From: Chrysochromulina parva
Taxonomy: Eukaryota > Haptophyta > Prymnesiales > Chrysochromulinaceae
Assembly (NCBI GenBank): GCA_002887195.1
Contig: PJAB01000087.1
Span: 1 to 44,546, forward strand
DNA: 44,546 nt
Reading direction: 5' to 3'
In this document: in pieces, positions 44,352-44,546 of the stretch
Position numbering within the stretch: the stretch's first letter is position 1
How the letters are laid out: each line of letters begins with the position of its first letter
Translations under genes and position numbers: made by a program
Notes under the pieces: generated by a model
What the model was told of the DNA's origin: nothing
The model's database searches: none
The model's input: only the letters and a program-made list of their open reading frames with translations

Positions 44352-44546
44352 CATCAGGCGGGGTTGTTTTCCAACGTCTAAAATTGTCTTCACAGTTCAC
44401 TCCCAGCATTCACAGCCCGAAAACTTCGGGGGGTGGGGGCCGGATCCTTGAAAATCCTCGCCGGTGTGTTAGTCCACCGAGCGACGCGACCGCGGTGACA
44501 GCGCCCGTCTGTCCTGTGTTTCGTGTGGTAGTGGCTGGTCGGTACC
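44352..44546. other. Trailing 3' flank
   Basis: This is the 3' region after the syntaxin stop codon. An inverted repeat cccgaaaacttcggg near 44417 could form a short hairpin. No further gene begins before the window ends. Confidence 0.35.

Overview
The window looks like nuclear DNA of a microbial eukaryote with a red-lineage secondary plastid, most plausibly a haptophyte-like alga (inference; another chromist alga is possible). DNA is very GC-rich and genes have few, short GT-AG introns. The first gene carries a signal peptide with an ASAF-type motif followed by a basic transit region, the bipartite plastid-targeting leader of such algae. Families present (Qa-SNARE, cytosolic carboxypeptidase, RasGAP/VPS9, RRM, PNKP-type phosphatase, BART domain) are eukaryotic. 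I see no tRNA, rRNA, CRISPR array or intact mobile element. ATG starts were chosen throughout, and splice sites were placed by GT-AG ends, reading phase and continuity of conserved motifs.

Layout. 0.25-0.74 kb: small plastid membrane protein (+). 1.26-2.48 kb: SMP-like lipid-transfer protein (-), head to head with a 2919-aa protein at 2.68-11.73 kb (+) with two RasGAP domains, Tudor-like, PDZ, VPS9, UBA and two zinc ribbons. 12.4-12.9 kb: BART-domain protein (-), divergent from a voltage-gated K+ channel (+, 13.4-15.7 kb). 16.55-19.0 kb: seven-helix membrane protein with a TIR/HET-like cytosolic domain (-), flanked by a ~330-bp direct repeat that includes its promoter. 19.4-21.5 kb: degenerate kinesin-motor/TPR protein (+). 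22.1-22.9 kb: macro-domain protein (-), divergent from a prolyl-hydroxylase-like 2OG oxygenase (+), which is followed by an FSH1-like hydrolase that has lost its catalytic triad. 25.1-27.3 kb: NYN-domain membrane protein (-). 27.5-28.9 kb: processive GT2 glycosyltransferase (-), divergent from a secreted protein (+). 30.55-32.1 kb: RRM/poly-Q protein (-); 32.46-32.93 kb: small FAM210-like protein (+). 33.0-34.1 kb: PBZ-finger/PNKP phosphatase (-); 34.4-35.2 kb: orphan (+). 36.3-41.2 kb: Nna1/CCP carboxypeptidase with a long Q-rich tail (-), divergent from an orphan coiled-coil protein (+). 43.4-44.35 kb: syntaxin (+).

Themes. Several genes concern membrane traffic and lipid transfer (RasGAP/VPS9, syntaxin, SMP) or microtubules and cilia (CCP, BART, kinesin/TPR). 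Two suggest ADP-ribose biology (macro, PBZ-PNKP). They are not an operon; adjacency mainly reflects a compact layout in which eight divergent gene pairs share short intergenic regions.

The most striking signal is in the introns. Four introns in three unrelated genes consist of sense-oriented tandem arrays, mostly of a decamer close to CTCTGATKRC. Three of these four are bounded by a direct duplication of adjacent exon sequence, arranged so that splicing restores one uninterrupted copy. This is the pattern expected of recent intron gain by tandem duplication or an introner-like process. A related array with flanking duplication sits in frame inside an exon of the NYN gene.
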